DNA of 22,801 bases from NCBI GenBank assembly GCA_934747325.1, contig CAKVGW010000027.1:1-22801 (forward strand), read 5' to 3'. Position 1 is the first letter of the stretch. Each line of letters opens with the position of its first letter. Of this stretch, positions 15,592 through 22,447 are shown piece by piece. Made by a program: the position numbers and the translations under genes. The notes under the pieces are model-generated. The model was not told where the DNA came from. It saw only the letters and a list, made by a program, of their open reading frames with translations, and made no database searches. The stretch is from an uncultured Candidatus Melainabacteria bacterium (GTDB lineage Bacteria > Cyanobacteriota > Vampirovibrionia > Gastranaerophilales > Gastranaerophilaceae).

Positions 15592-15614
15592 AAAAACTAA
15601 AATCCAACCGATAA
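15592..15614 (+). promoter_or_regulatory. possible sigma-28-type promoter of fliE
   Basis: ACCGATAA (15607-15614) matches seven of eight bases of the flagellar -10 GCCGATAA found exactly at 18980-18987 on the other strand. It lies 22 bases before the fliE ATG. The corresponding -35 is poor (TCAA where TAAA is expected), so the call rests mainly on the -10 and the context. Confidence 0.3.
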
Positions 15615-15636
15615 CAATAAAAAAGAGGTGAATTAT

Positions 15637-15975
15637 ATGTTTAACGGTTTTTATCCAAGATATGATTTAGAAGCTAGAATTCAGCACACAAAGCTTGATA
15701 GCTGGGGCGATATGCCATCAGCAAGAATGAGTCGTGTTGAAGAGCCTGCAGGCGCAGATTTTCAAAGCGTAATGTCAGGATTGGTTGAAAACCTTAATAC
15801 ATCTATGAATGCGCCTGATAACTTATTAAAAGACGCTATGATGGGTTCCGAAAACGTTGATATTCACGACGTTATGGTTGCAATGTCAAAAGCAGAAATC
15901 GCGGTTAACGTTGCAACAACTGCGACAGGAAAAATCATCCAAGCGTATGATAAAATAATGCAAATTCAAATTTAG
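15637..15975 (+). CDS. fliE: flagellar hook-basal body protein FliE
   Basis: 112 residues, the normal FliE size. FliE is the adaptor between the MS-ring/export gate and the proximal rod, and is among the first proteins exported. The family signature is in the C-terminal half: DFQSVMSGLVENLNTSM, then NVDIHDVMVAMSKAEIAVNVATT (about 72-94), matching the usual GdisLHdVMiAmqKAslslqltvqVRNKlv pattern. The usual C-terminal VRNKLVxAYqEIMrMqv appears here as ATGKIIQAYDKIMQIQI, with TGKI replacing RNKL. The start is the ATG at 15637, with AGAGG eight bases upstream; a GTG at 15628 falls inside that binding site and is rejected. It precedes fliF by 47 bases. Confidence 0.93.
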   Translation: MFNGFYPRYDLEARIQHTKLDSWGDMPSARMSRVEEPAGADFQSVMSGLVENLNTSMNAPDNLLKDAMMGSENVDIHDVMVAMSKAEIAVNVATTATGKIIQAYDKIMQIQI

Positions 15976-16022
15976 ACTTCTCATATTTGATATGTATGTG
16001 TATAATAATATAGGGTAGGAAT

Positions 16023-17693
16023 ATGGATTTCAAAAAATTATTAGAAAATAAAGTGCTTTTAGCCTCCGTAGCAGGCGGTATTGTACTCGTATTGGTAATT
16101 TTTATTATTTGCGGGTCTTTAGCAATGTCTAATAAATCCAAAGATGAACAAATTGATGTAAGTAAAGAACCTTTGAAAGAAGACGTTGATTTACTTACAA
16201 CAGACAATTTAGGAAAAGCGCTCGAAATCCAAGCCCTATTAGCAAGAAACAATATTGTTGCAGCTCGTGCAGTTGACGGTACAAAATCTGTTTTAAGACT
16301 TAAAAAAGGTGACTGCACCCCTGGGATGAAGAAATGTACAACCGAACAACGTGATAGAGCTATTATGGTAATCGTTGAAAGTGGTTTGTATGACCAAAAC
16401 GTTGGTTTGGAAATCTTTGATAAAGGTGACTTTACTTCAACCAAAGAAGATAAAAGAATTCGATTAGTTCGTGCAATGGATGGCGAACTTGCTCGTTTAA
16501 TCAGAAGAATTGACGGAATTGAAAACGCGTCTGTATTTATTTCTATTCCTGAACAAACAATGTTTTCTTCTATGCAAAAACCGATAACCGCAACGGTTCA
16601 ACTTCAAGTTGATGTTGGTCAAACTCTTAACATGGGAACGATAAAAGCTGTTTCTAACTTGTTGTTAGGCAGTGTTTCAGGTTTGAAAGCCGAAAACATC
16701 TCAATTACCGATACTAACGGACATGTTTACAACAGTATGATTGATGCTCAATCCGAAATGCTTGCTAAACTTCAAGAAAACGATAAATATATGCAGGAAA
16801 AAGTTCAAACTCAATTGAACAGATTAATCGGACAAGGCAAATATGTTGCAACAGTTAGCACATTCCTTAAACAAGCACCTGTTGAAAAATTTACAATTGC
16901 TTATGACCCTGAAAAGAAAGCCGCTGTTAATGAACAAACTTTCTCTGAAGGATTAGGCGATCAAACACAGGACGTTAATAAAAATACAAATGCTGTAAGC
17001 GTTTATCTTCCAAACGGTTTGCCTGCAGGAAGTTCAGATTCAACTCAAAACAGAAGTTATTCAAGAACAGCGCGTGAAACTCAGTATGGTGTAACTAAGG
17101 TTCAAACAAATGAATATATGTCACCGGGAACTTTAGAAGAAATTTCAATTGCTGTAACTTTAGAAAAAGACGCATTGCCGGTTGAATTAACATTAGAAGA
17201 ATTAAAAGAATTAGTAGCTCATGCTGCAAGCCCTAAAGCAGATCCTGAAAATGTAACAATCGCTTTTGCGGATTCTTTAGATCCATTCATGGCGGGTGAT
17301 AAGAACGTTAAAGCACCAATTAAGGCTGAACACGGTAATCCTTGGTGGTTAGCAATTGCACTACTTGCATTTGGTTTGTTCTTTGGTCATAAGGCTTTAA
17401 CTCAAAAAATCAATGCTGCTAAAGCAGCTCAAGAAGAAGAGTTGATGCGATTAAGAGAAATGAACGAAGCGCAAGAAAAACAAATCAAAGATTTGAGTAT
17501 GAATGCAGCTGATATGATAGAAAAACAATCACAACTTCAACAAGGCTTATTGGAACAACAAAACAAACCTGTTGCAATTCCAACTTCAGGTGCCGAAATT
17601 CGTGATGCATTAAGAGAGCTTAAACGTGAATTTGACGGCGTAGACGAAGGCGAAGCCGGTGAAAAAATCAGAAGCTGGATTGAACAAGGTTAA
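16023..17693 (+). CDS. fliF: flagellar MS-ring protein FliF
   Basis: 556 residues, the family's normal length. FliF forms the inner-membrane MS ring that houses the export gate and binds the switch protein FliG. Layout: membrane helix (about 11-30), periplasmic ring-building motifs with VGLEIFDKGDFTSTKEDKRI, GELARLIRRIDGIENASVFISIP (154-176, the YscJ/FliF signature) and SVSGLKAENISITDTNGHV (217-235), a Ser/Asn-rich beta-collar insertion (about 300-350), TKVQTNEYMSPGTLEEISIAV (358-378), a second helix (about 440-458), a probable coiled coil (about 462-515), then a charged tail (about 520-556) where FliG binds. Cys98 and Cys105 lie in a short insertion in the periplasmic region. The start has AGGG seven bases upstream. 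A TATAAT at 16001-16006 between fliE and fliF could add a promoter. fliG does not follow. Confidence 0.96.
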   Translation: MDFKKLLENKVLLASVAGGIVLVLVIFIICGSLAMSNKSKDEQIDVSKEPLKEDVDLLTTDNLGKALEIQALLARNNIVAARAVDGTKSVLRLKKGDCTPGMKKCTTEQRDRAIMVIVESGLYDQNVGLEIFDKGDFTSTKEDKRIRLVRAMDGELARLIRRIDGIENASVFISIPEQTMFSSMQKPITATVQLQVDVGQTLNMGTIKAVSNLLLGSVSGLKAENISITDTNGHVYNSMIDAQSEMLAKLQENDKYMQEKVQTQLNRLIGQGKYVATVSTFLKQAPVEKFTIAYDPEKKAAVNEQTFSEGLGDQTQDVNKNTNAVSVYLPNGLPAGSSDSTQNRSYSRTARETQYGVTKVQTNEYMSPGTLEEISIAVTLEKDALPVELTLEELKELVAHAASPKADPENVTIAFADSLDPFMAGDKNVKAPIKAEHGNPWWLAIALLAFGLFFGHKALTQKINAAKAAQEEELMRLREMNEAQEKQIKDLSMNAADMIEKQSQLQQGLLEQQNKPVAIPTSGAEIRDALRELKREFDGVDEGEAGEKIRSWIEQG

Positions 17694-17779
17694 GTTATTA
17701 ATACAGGATTAAGCCTATCTACTAATAATCAAAATATAAATTCAGACTTTTTACGGATTAAAGCATAACCACAAAATGT

Positions 17780-17791
17780 AACTATATAGTT
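17780..17791. promoter_or_regulatory. 12-bp perfect palindrome abutting a small frame
   Basis: AACTATATAGTT at 17780-17791 is a perfect palindrome ending immediately before the ATG of the 47-codon frame. It could be an operator or part of a -10 region; in AT-rich DNA a chance match is possible. Confidence 0.25.
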
Positions 17792-17935
17792 ATGAAAGTA
17801 AAAAGTTTTTTCAAATTGCTTAATAGAAAAATAAACAAATACGACAAGGCCACTTCAAACCCTTTTGAAGCACCGCCATTACCTATTGTTATTGTATGGA
17901 TAGATGAACCTAAAGAGAATGCGTCACAAGAATAA
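17792..17935 (+). CDS. possible 47-residue hypothetical protein
   Basis: ATG to TAA encodes MKVKSFFKLLNRKINKYDKA followed by a Pro-rich segment APPLPIVIVWIDEP and a charged end. The basic, amphipathic N-terminus could bind membrane or nucleic acid. No Shine-Dalgarno is seen. The frame lies 98 bases after fliF, where fliG would normally be found, but shows no resemblance to FliG. It ends 14 bases short of the convergent gene at 17950. It may be real or chance. Confidence 0.35.
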   Translation: MKVKSFFKLLNRKINKYDKATSNPFEAPPLPIVIVWIDEPKENASQE

Positions 17936-17949
17936 TGAGTTATTCAACA

Positions 17950-18945
17950 TTATTTGCTACCCCAATCAAATACAGAACTGATTGCATCATCAATTAATGA
18001 TTGAATTGATTGAATTTCCGTATTGATTGATTCTAATTCTGTTGATAAATTATCCATATCAATATCTAAGTAGCTTTCTTTTTCGGAAATTCTTGCTTTT
18101 TCTGCTTCGTACCACGCTGTAACTTCTTCTCTTACTTCAGAGTTGTTATTTTGTGCAACAAGACCGCTTGTAACATAATATGTCAATGATGTATCAGGGT
18201 CGTAGTTACCTTCATCGTTGACAGTTGCAAGTTGAAAAGTCCCGCTTGATAATGCGTCACTTACGTAATCATCATTTGTTCTCATATCATTATTGTATTC
18301 TGTTGTCCAACCATTTGCTGCCGCAGCTTGGAAGATTGGATAATAGAAATCTACAATTGATTGAATTTTTTTAGTTGTAGTTTCAGTATTGTCGACCGTA
18401 ACTTTATTACCCGTACTATTGCCTGTAATTGTTTGAACGCCATTTGCATCATAGCTTGTGCTATTCTGAGATTTACCGTCAATTGCATTCTTAAATTGTT
18501 CTTCTGTAAACCCAGGAAGAAGTTTTGCTAATATTGCAGGAATTTGGTCTGTCGAGAATGTACCGCCTCTGCCTTGAGAGTCCATAGCAGAAGAGCCAAG
18601 CACACTTGTAATAGCACTTGCATAAGCTTTACTCATAACTACTTGACCTTTAAAGTCTGTCAAAATCATTGAATTTTGACTTTTTAACGGCTGTGTTCCT
18701 CCTGTAACTGCAGCATAATTATTACCATATCCCATCAAATAGCTATAATTAATCTTGTTATACTTACCGTTAGCATAATAAGAAATTTGCTTAGCCTTTA
18801 ATTTACTGTTATATTCTTGCGACAATTGGGTTTGCTCTCTTGATAATGCCATTTTTTGCATTGAATCAATAGAGATGCCATACTCGCAATCAGCTTTGCG
18901 GGCTGTCAATGTTAAAAGTCTTATGTTTGAGCAGGCTAATCCCAT
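17950..18945 (-). CDS. uncharacterised sigma-28-controlled protein, candidate flagellar-export substrate
   Basis: 331 residues, no signal peptide or membrane segment. The N-terminus (MGLACSNIRLLTLTARKADC then EYGISIDSMQKMALSREQTQ, 1-40) is a long amphipathic helical region. The C-terminal ~60 residues (from VREEVTAWYEAEKARISEKE) are a predicted coiled coil ending with IQSLIDDAISSVFDWGSK. Between them lies a Ser/Thr/Asn/Gly-rich middle. Helical ends with a low-complexity extracellular-type centre resemble the layout of axial flagellar proteins, although no flagellin, FlgL or hook motif is present. From memory, proteins beginning with a similar LTARK...EY segment occur in several gut phyla without known function. 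The ATG has AAGGAAG six bases upstream. An exact FliA promoter lies 35 bases upstream of the start codon, so the gene is probably expressed with late flagellar genes. Confidence 0.75.
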   Translation of the reverse strand: MGLACSNIRLLTLTARKADCEYGISIDSMQKMALSREQTQLSQEYNSKLKAKQISYYANGKYNKINYSYLMGYGNNYAAVTGGTQPLKSQNSMILTDFKGQVVMSKAYASAITSVLGSSAMDSQGRGGTFSTDQIPAILAKLLPGFTEEQFKNAIDGKSQNSTSYDANGVQTITGNSTGNKVTVDNTETTTKKIQSIVDFYYPIFQAAAANGWTTEYNNDMRTNDDYVSDALSSGTFQLATVNDEGNYDPDTSLTYYVTSGLVAQNNNSEVREEVTAWYEAEKARISEKESYLDIDMDNLSTELESINTEIQSIQSLIDDAISSVFDWGSK

Positions 18946-18979
18946 TTTTTACTTCCTTTATTTTGTCCCTTTTACATGT

Positions 18980-19006
18980 TTATCGGCATTTTTTGCAAAA
19001 ACTTTA
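18980..19006 (-). promoter_or_regulatory. sigma-28 (FliA) promoter, exact consensus
   Basis: On the minus strand TAAAGTTT (19006-18999), an 11-base spacer (18998-18988) and GCCGATAA (18987-18980) reproduce the enterobacterial FliA consensus TAAAGTTT-N11-GCCGATAA at all 16 defined positions. It points to the gene starting at 18945, giving a leader of roughly 25-30 bases that includes the AAGGAAG binding site. Sigma-28 drives late flagellar genes such as flagellin, hook-associated proteins and chemotaxis genes. Confidence 0.9.
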
Positions 19007-19103
19007 GTTTTTATGGAGAAAGTTTTACAAATCTTTACAATTGAGCAATTTCTTTAAACTTTTTGTTTTATACATGTTAGAAGTAATTAGTGCAGGAGTT
19101 CGT

Positions 19104-20267
19104 ATGACTACGATTGATTCAATTGGAAATATTCCAATAATTCAAAATGGCAATGTCGTAAATAATCAACCAAAAGTAAACTTTAGAGCATCAGCACAGG
19201 TTGATAATCCGGTTGATAGCTTTATTAGCGAGCAAGAAAAAGCAAAGAAAAAAGCAAAGAAACAACAAAACTTGAATGCAGCGGTACAAGTAGCACTTCT
19301 TGGTTTGTTTGGTGTAATTACTGCAGTAACGGTTAAACAGGCAAAAATGCAAGGTGTATTTAAAAAAGCAGAAAAACAACTTAATTTTAAAGATTTGTCC
19401 AAGGAATTGAGTCTAAGTGAAATGGCACTTCCTGATAGTCAAAAGAAAGCTGCAGAAAGAGTTGCAAATAGAATTGAACACTACGATGAAATCATCAAAA
19501 AAGGCGGCAAAAAGGGTACGGCTATTTTATTCTACGGACCTCCCGGAACCGGTAAAAATACTTTTGCTTATGCGATAACCAAGAAATTTCCTAATGCAAA
19601 ATTTTTAGATATGGATATTTCTAAAATGAATTCAAAATGGCATGGTGAATCAGAACAAAATATATTAGGAACAATGGAATCTACTATAAAATATGCAAAA
19701 GAACATCCAAGTGAAAAAGTATTTGTATTTTTAGATGAAATTGATTCCGTAATGATGCAAGATAGAAGCAGTGGTGCGAAACTTTCTCAAGATATTTTGA
19801 ATGCTTTCAAAAAAGGTTTTAATAGCTTGACCGGAGAAAAGAACATTATTGTAATGGGTGCAACAAATTTAAAACTTGATCCTAAAAAAGCTATGATGGA
19901 AGGCAAAGTTTTGGATACAGCGATGGTTGATAGATTTGCGCAAAAAGTTCTTGTAGATTTGCCAACAAAAGACCAAATTAAAGAAGGTATTCAAAAATTT
20001 TATCAAAATTCTGAAAGAACAATGGTAGATGATGCAATGAAAGATATTAATAATCCAGAATGGGATAAGATTGCAGACTTTTTATCAAAAGATGAACGTC
20101 AAACTTCATTCAGGAAGCTAACAGATATTTTAGGAACTGCTGCAGAAAGTTCTGAAGTCGGTAAAAATGTCACATTTGATGATGTGATTAGAGCGATTAA
20201 AACAAATCAAGATACTTTGTATGCAACAGACACAGAAATGCAGGCATTTTTGAACTCAGTAAAATAA
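19104..20267 (+). CDS. membrane-anchored AAA+ ATPase, first of a tandem pair, Walker A variant
   Basis: 387 residues from the ATG at 19104, with AGGAG five bases upstream; a longer TTG-initiated frame at 19041 is rejected. Layout: short N-terminal tag PKVNFRAS (23-30), a highly charged Lys/Gln segment, one membrane helix (about 58-78), then a classical AAA domain. Motifs: Walker A GPPGTGKN (145-152), where Asn152 replaces the Mg-coordinating Thr/Ser; pore-loop KWHGESEQN (178-186), as in spastin/katanin/Vps4-type ATPases; Walker B VFVFLDEID (206-214), intact; sensor 1 MGATN (251-255); and one arginine finger, Arg277 in DRF. ATP hydrolysis by this subunit alone may be impaired. The next gene begins 13 bases later and encodes a paralogue with the opposite defect. 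Substrate and partner are unknown. Confidence 0.85.
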   Translation: MTTIDSIGNIPIIQNGNVVNNQPKVNFRASAQVDNPVDSFISEQEKAKKKAKKQQNLNAAVQVALLGLFGVITAVTVKQAKMQGVFKKAEKQLNFKDLSKELSLSEMALPDSQKKAAERVANRIEHYDEIIKKGGKKGTAILFYGPPGTGKNTFAYAITKKFPNAKFLDMDISKMNSKWHGESEQNILGTMESTIKYAKEHPSEKVFVFLDEIDSVMMQDRSSGAKLSQDILNAFKKGFNSLTGEKNIIVMGATNLKLDPKKAMMEGKVLDTAMVDRFAQKVLVDLPTKDQIKEGIQKFYQNSERTMVDDAMKDINNPEWDKIADFLSKDERQTSFRKLTDILGTAAESSEVGKNVTFDDVIRAIKTNQDTLYATDTEMQAFLNSVK

Positions 20268-20280
20268 AAGGAATTATAAA

Positions 20281-21531
20281 ATGACTCAAATTAATACACA
20301 AACCCCAATCAGATTTAAAGCAAACGATTATCAGGTGAATTATAATAATCGTTATACTCCGCCAATGCCTGAAGATTCTCCAATGGATGATGTATTCATG
20401 ATGCAGGTGATGGAACAACAAAAGGCTGCTAAAAAAGAAAAAAGTAAAGAAAACTGGAATAAAGCAGGCGTGTTAGCACAAATAGGTATTGCGACCGCAT
20501 TCTTAGGAATGCTTGGCGTACAAATTTATGGTTTGAAAAAGGGTGGCGGTAGTATTAAAGCAAACAAACTAGAGTGGAAAAACATTGCAAAAGATACAAA
20601 ATTCCCAAAACTGGAAGATGATTGTGTAAATCCTAAAGTTAGAGAATTTATTAAAACTATGAAAAAATCTGCAGGACTTTCTGAAACCGCTGCAAAAATG
20701 GCTGGCGTAAAACGTCCTGAACAGTGTATTTTAATGTATGGTCCGTCCGGTACAGGTAAAACTTTCTCCGCGAAAATGCTTGCTAAAGAATTAGGTGCTG
20801 AATATGCAGAAGTTCAATTTGCAGATGTTTCATCACCATATATCGGTCAGACTTCTGTTGAAATTCAAAATGTGTTCAAACAACTAAAAAAACAAGCAGA
20901 AAAACATCCTGACAAAAAATTCTTAGTTGGGTTTAATGAAATAGATGCTTTGCTTGTGCCAAGAGAAAAATGCGGCTCAAATAACCTGCATTTAGCTGAA
21001 AATAGAACTGCGTTTCTAAACGGTTTGGATGACATTGCAAATCTAAAAAATCTTAAAATTGTAGGAACAACAAACGTATACCCTGAATCAGGGAACTTAG
21101 ATAAAGCATCATTGAGCAGGTTTAAAAATATGATTGAAGTTCAACTTCCAACAGAAAAAGAACTTAAAGCATCATTGAAATTCCATTTGAATGATAGCGA
21201 AAGTGTTACAAAACAAAAATTCTTTGAAAACAATGATAGTGCAATTGATAAATTTGTTGCTAAACTTCAAAAAAATAAATATTCTCAAAGAGATGTTGAG
21301 GATTTAGCTGATAAGGCTCGTAATGAATTTGCGAATGTTTTAGAAGGTTCTAAAAACATTGATGCGGAGAAGTTTGAACTTAAATATTTAGATAAAGCTT
21401 TTGATTTAAAAGGTCCTACAACAGGTTCTATTTCTACTGAATCTGCTCAACCGGCATGGGGAAATATTCCAATGCCTACGCAAAAAATGGGTTTATGGCA
21501 AAGAATCAAAAGTTTATTTGGCAAGTCATAA
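20281..21531 (+). CDS. membrane-anchored AAA+ ATPase, second of a tandem pair, Walker B variant
   Basis: 416 residues, with AAAGGAA upstream of its ATG, in an operon with the previous gene. Layout matches its neighbour: N-terminal tag PIRFKAN (9-15), charged segment KAAKKEKSKENW, one membrane helix (about 62-84), then an AAA domain. Walker A GPSGTGKT (154-161) is intact, but Walker B reads LVGFNEID (215-222), with Asn219 in place of the Mg-binding Asp; the catalytic Glu220 is kept. The pore loop has SSPYIGQ (184-190), sensor 1 is GTTN (262-265), and Arg280 in SRF is the arginine finger. The C-terminus adds a Pro/Gln linker and an amphipathic, basic helix GLWQRIKSLFGKS. Sequence order and topology imply duplication from a shared ancestor followed by complementary loss. 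A heteromeric ring is inferred. Confidence 0.87.
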   Translation: MTQINTQTPIRFKANDYQVNYNNRYTPPMPEDSPMDDVFMMQVMEQQKAAKKEKSKENWNKAGVLAQIGIATAFLGMLGVQIYGLKKGGGSIKANKLEWKNIAKDTKFPKLEDDCVNPKVREFIKTMKKSAGLSETAAKMAGVKRPEQCILMYGPSGTGKTFSAKMLAKELGAEYAEVQFADVSSPYIGQTSVEIQNVFKQLKKQAEKHPDKKFLVGFNEIDALLVPREKCGSNNLHLAENRTAFLNGLDDIANLKNLKIVGTTNVYPESGNLDKASLSRFKNMIEVQLPTEKELKASLKFHLNDSESVTKQKFFENNDSAIDKFVAKLQKNKYSQRDVEDLADKARNEFANVLEGSKNIDAEKFELKYLDKAFDLKGPTTGSISTESAQPAWGNIPMPTQKMGLWQRIKSLFGKS

Positions 21532-22108
21532 ATAATTTCAAATAATTAATATGTTACAAAAACGTCTTGTATTACATTAAATATCTATGTAATACATGCT
21601 TAGTATATACGATTTTAAAACTTCGTTACATTACGTTTAAAAAAGGCAATTTTTGAAAATTAAAATACTTTATATAAATGTAAGTAACGATTAAAACAAA
21701 GGAAACGAAATAAAAAAGGTTAAGCGACTGAAACGTTAAGTTAATTAACCTAAAACAAATTTTCTTTTTATACTCTCTCTTAATATCCTCGTGTTTATTT
21801 AATGTTTGCCATTTTCAAAACGGCAAACTTTTCTTTTATAGAGAGTTTTAAATTATTTATAGAATGATGCAGAAAACTTTTTATTTTCTCTGCGACACAC
21901 TCTCGACACACTAAAAATAAAAAACACTTGTAAACCTTTTAAAAGTTCTCAAGTAGATTTTAACCTTTTTTGCAAATCTAAATTCAAGCATTATGATTTC
22001 ATTATTTATAGAAACGAAATAAAAGTAAATTATAACATATTTTAAGCTAAGAACAAATCAAAACTGCACTTGTTCTCTTTTATCAAGTTGTGAAAGCTAA
22101 TAAAGCAT
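21532..22108. other. gene-free AT-rich region with several inverted and direct repeats
   Basis: No convincing coding frame on either strand. It contains a 10-bp perfect inverted repeat, TGTATTACAT (21568-21577) and ATGTAATACA (21587-21596), with no T-run after it; a nested hairpin at 21772-21846, listed separately; a tandem direct repeat CGACACACT (21893-21901 and 21904-21912); and a weak GAACAA/TTGTTC hairpin near 22051-22075. Composition is close to the rest of the window's spacers. Confidence 0.6.
21772..21846 (+). terminator. nested hairpin with terminator features
   Basis: The inner hairpin GTTTGCC (21804-21810) and GGCAAAC (21822-21828), with partial pairing of the ATTTTC/AAAAC loop flanks, is followed by TTTTCTTTT, a usable plus-strand intrinsic terminator. 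It is enclosed by ACTCTCT (21772-21778) and AGAGAGT (21840-21846). It lies 270 bases past the AAA+ operon, so it may end that long mRNA or an independent small RNA. Confidence 0.55.
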
Positions 22109-22399
22109 TTAATCTTTTCCCTTAATTTGTTTAGGTTGCTTATGTGGAAGAAAATTACTGTCAGTTACAACTTTTTTACCAGTTTCTAATTCCAACTTTT
22201 CTGCGTAGCGGTCATATTGGGTTGTTTTACCTGTGGAATCTGTTTTGAACTAGCCCGTTTTTAAGATGTGGTTGTGCCGTTAGGGTTTGCCATATAACTA
22301 CCAGTTTTAGAAAGCATATTTGTTATCCTTAATGATAGCAATAAAGTCTTTAGTTTGTTTCCACCTTAAGTAATTATTGAAATTTCTCTGTTGTTTCAA
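22109..22399 (-). pseudogene. broken gene of unknown family
   Basis: A minus-strand coding trail survives in three pieces. Piece one starts at TTG (22399), six bases after AGGAG, and reads MKQQRNFNNYLRWKQTKDFI through to KDNKYAF before a stop at 22307. Piece two, in another frame (22317-22261), reads MLSKTGSYMANPNGTTTS. Piece three, in a third frame ending at 22109, reads FKTDSTGKTTQYDRYAEKLE and closes with PHKQPKQIKGKD. An in-frame TAG precedes piece three. Together they look like one protein of about 95 residues damaged by at least two frameshifts and a stop. I do not recognise the family. It lies downstream of the HxlR regulator in the same direction. Confidence 0.5.
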
Positions 22400-22447
22400 A
22401 ATCATCTCCTAATTATTGTATTGAATTAATTTTAACGCAATATTATA

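Noticed and set aside
15348..15600. Open frames on both strands across the GC-rich element (15348-15563 minus, 15415-15600 plus)
   Set aside because: They are by-products of the palindrome: low-complexity products, no ribosome binding sites, and composition unlike neighbouring genes.
15987..16006. TTGATA and TATAAT between fliE and fliF as a complete promoter
   Set aside because: The spacer is only 8 bp; at most the TATAAT could act alone, so no separate promoter is called.
19041..19103. TTG-initiated extension of the first AAA+ gene
   Set aside because: No ribosome binding site before it, while the ATG at 19104 has AGGAG five bases upstream and yields an N-terminus like that of its paralogue.
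21568..21596. 10-bp inverted repeat as terminator of the AAA+ operon
   Set aside because: No T-run follows on either strand and the stem is AT-rich.
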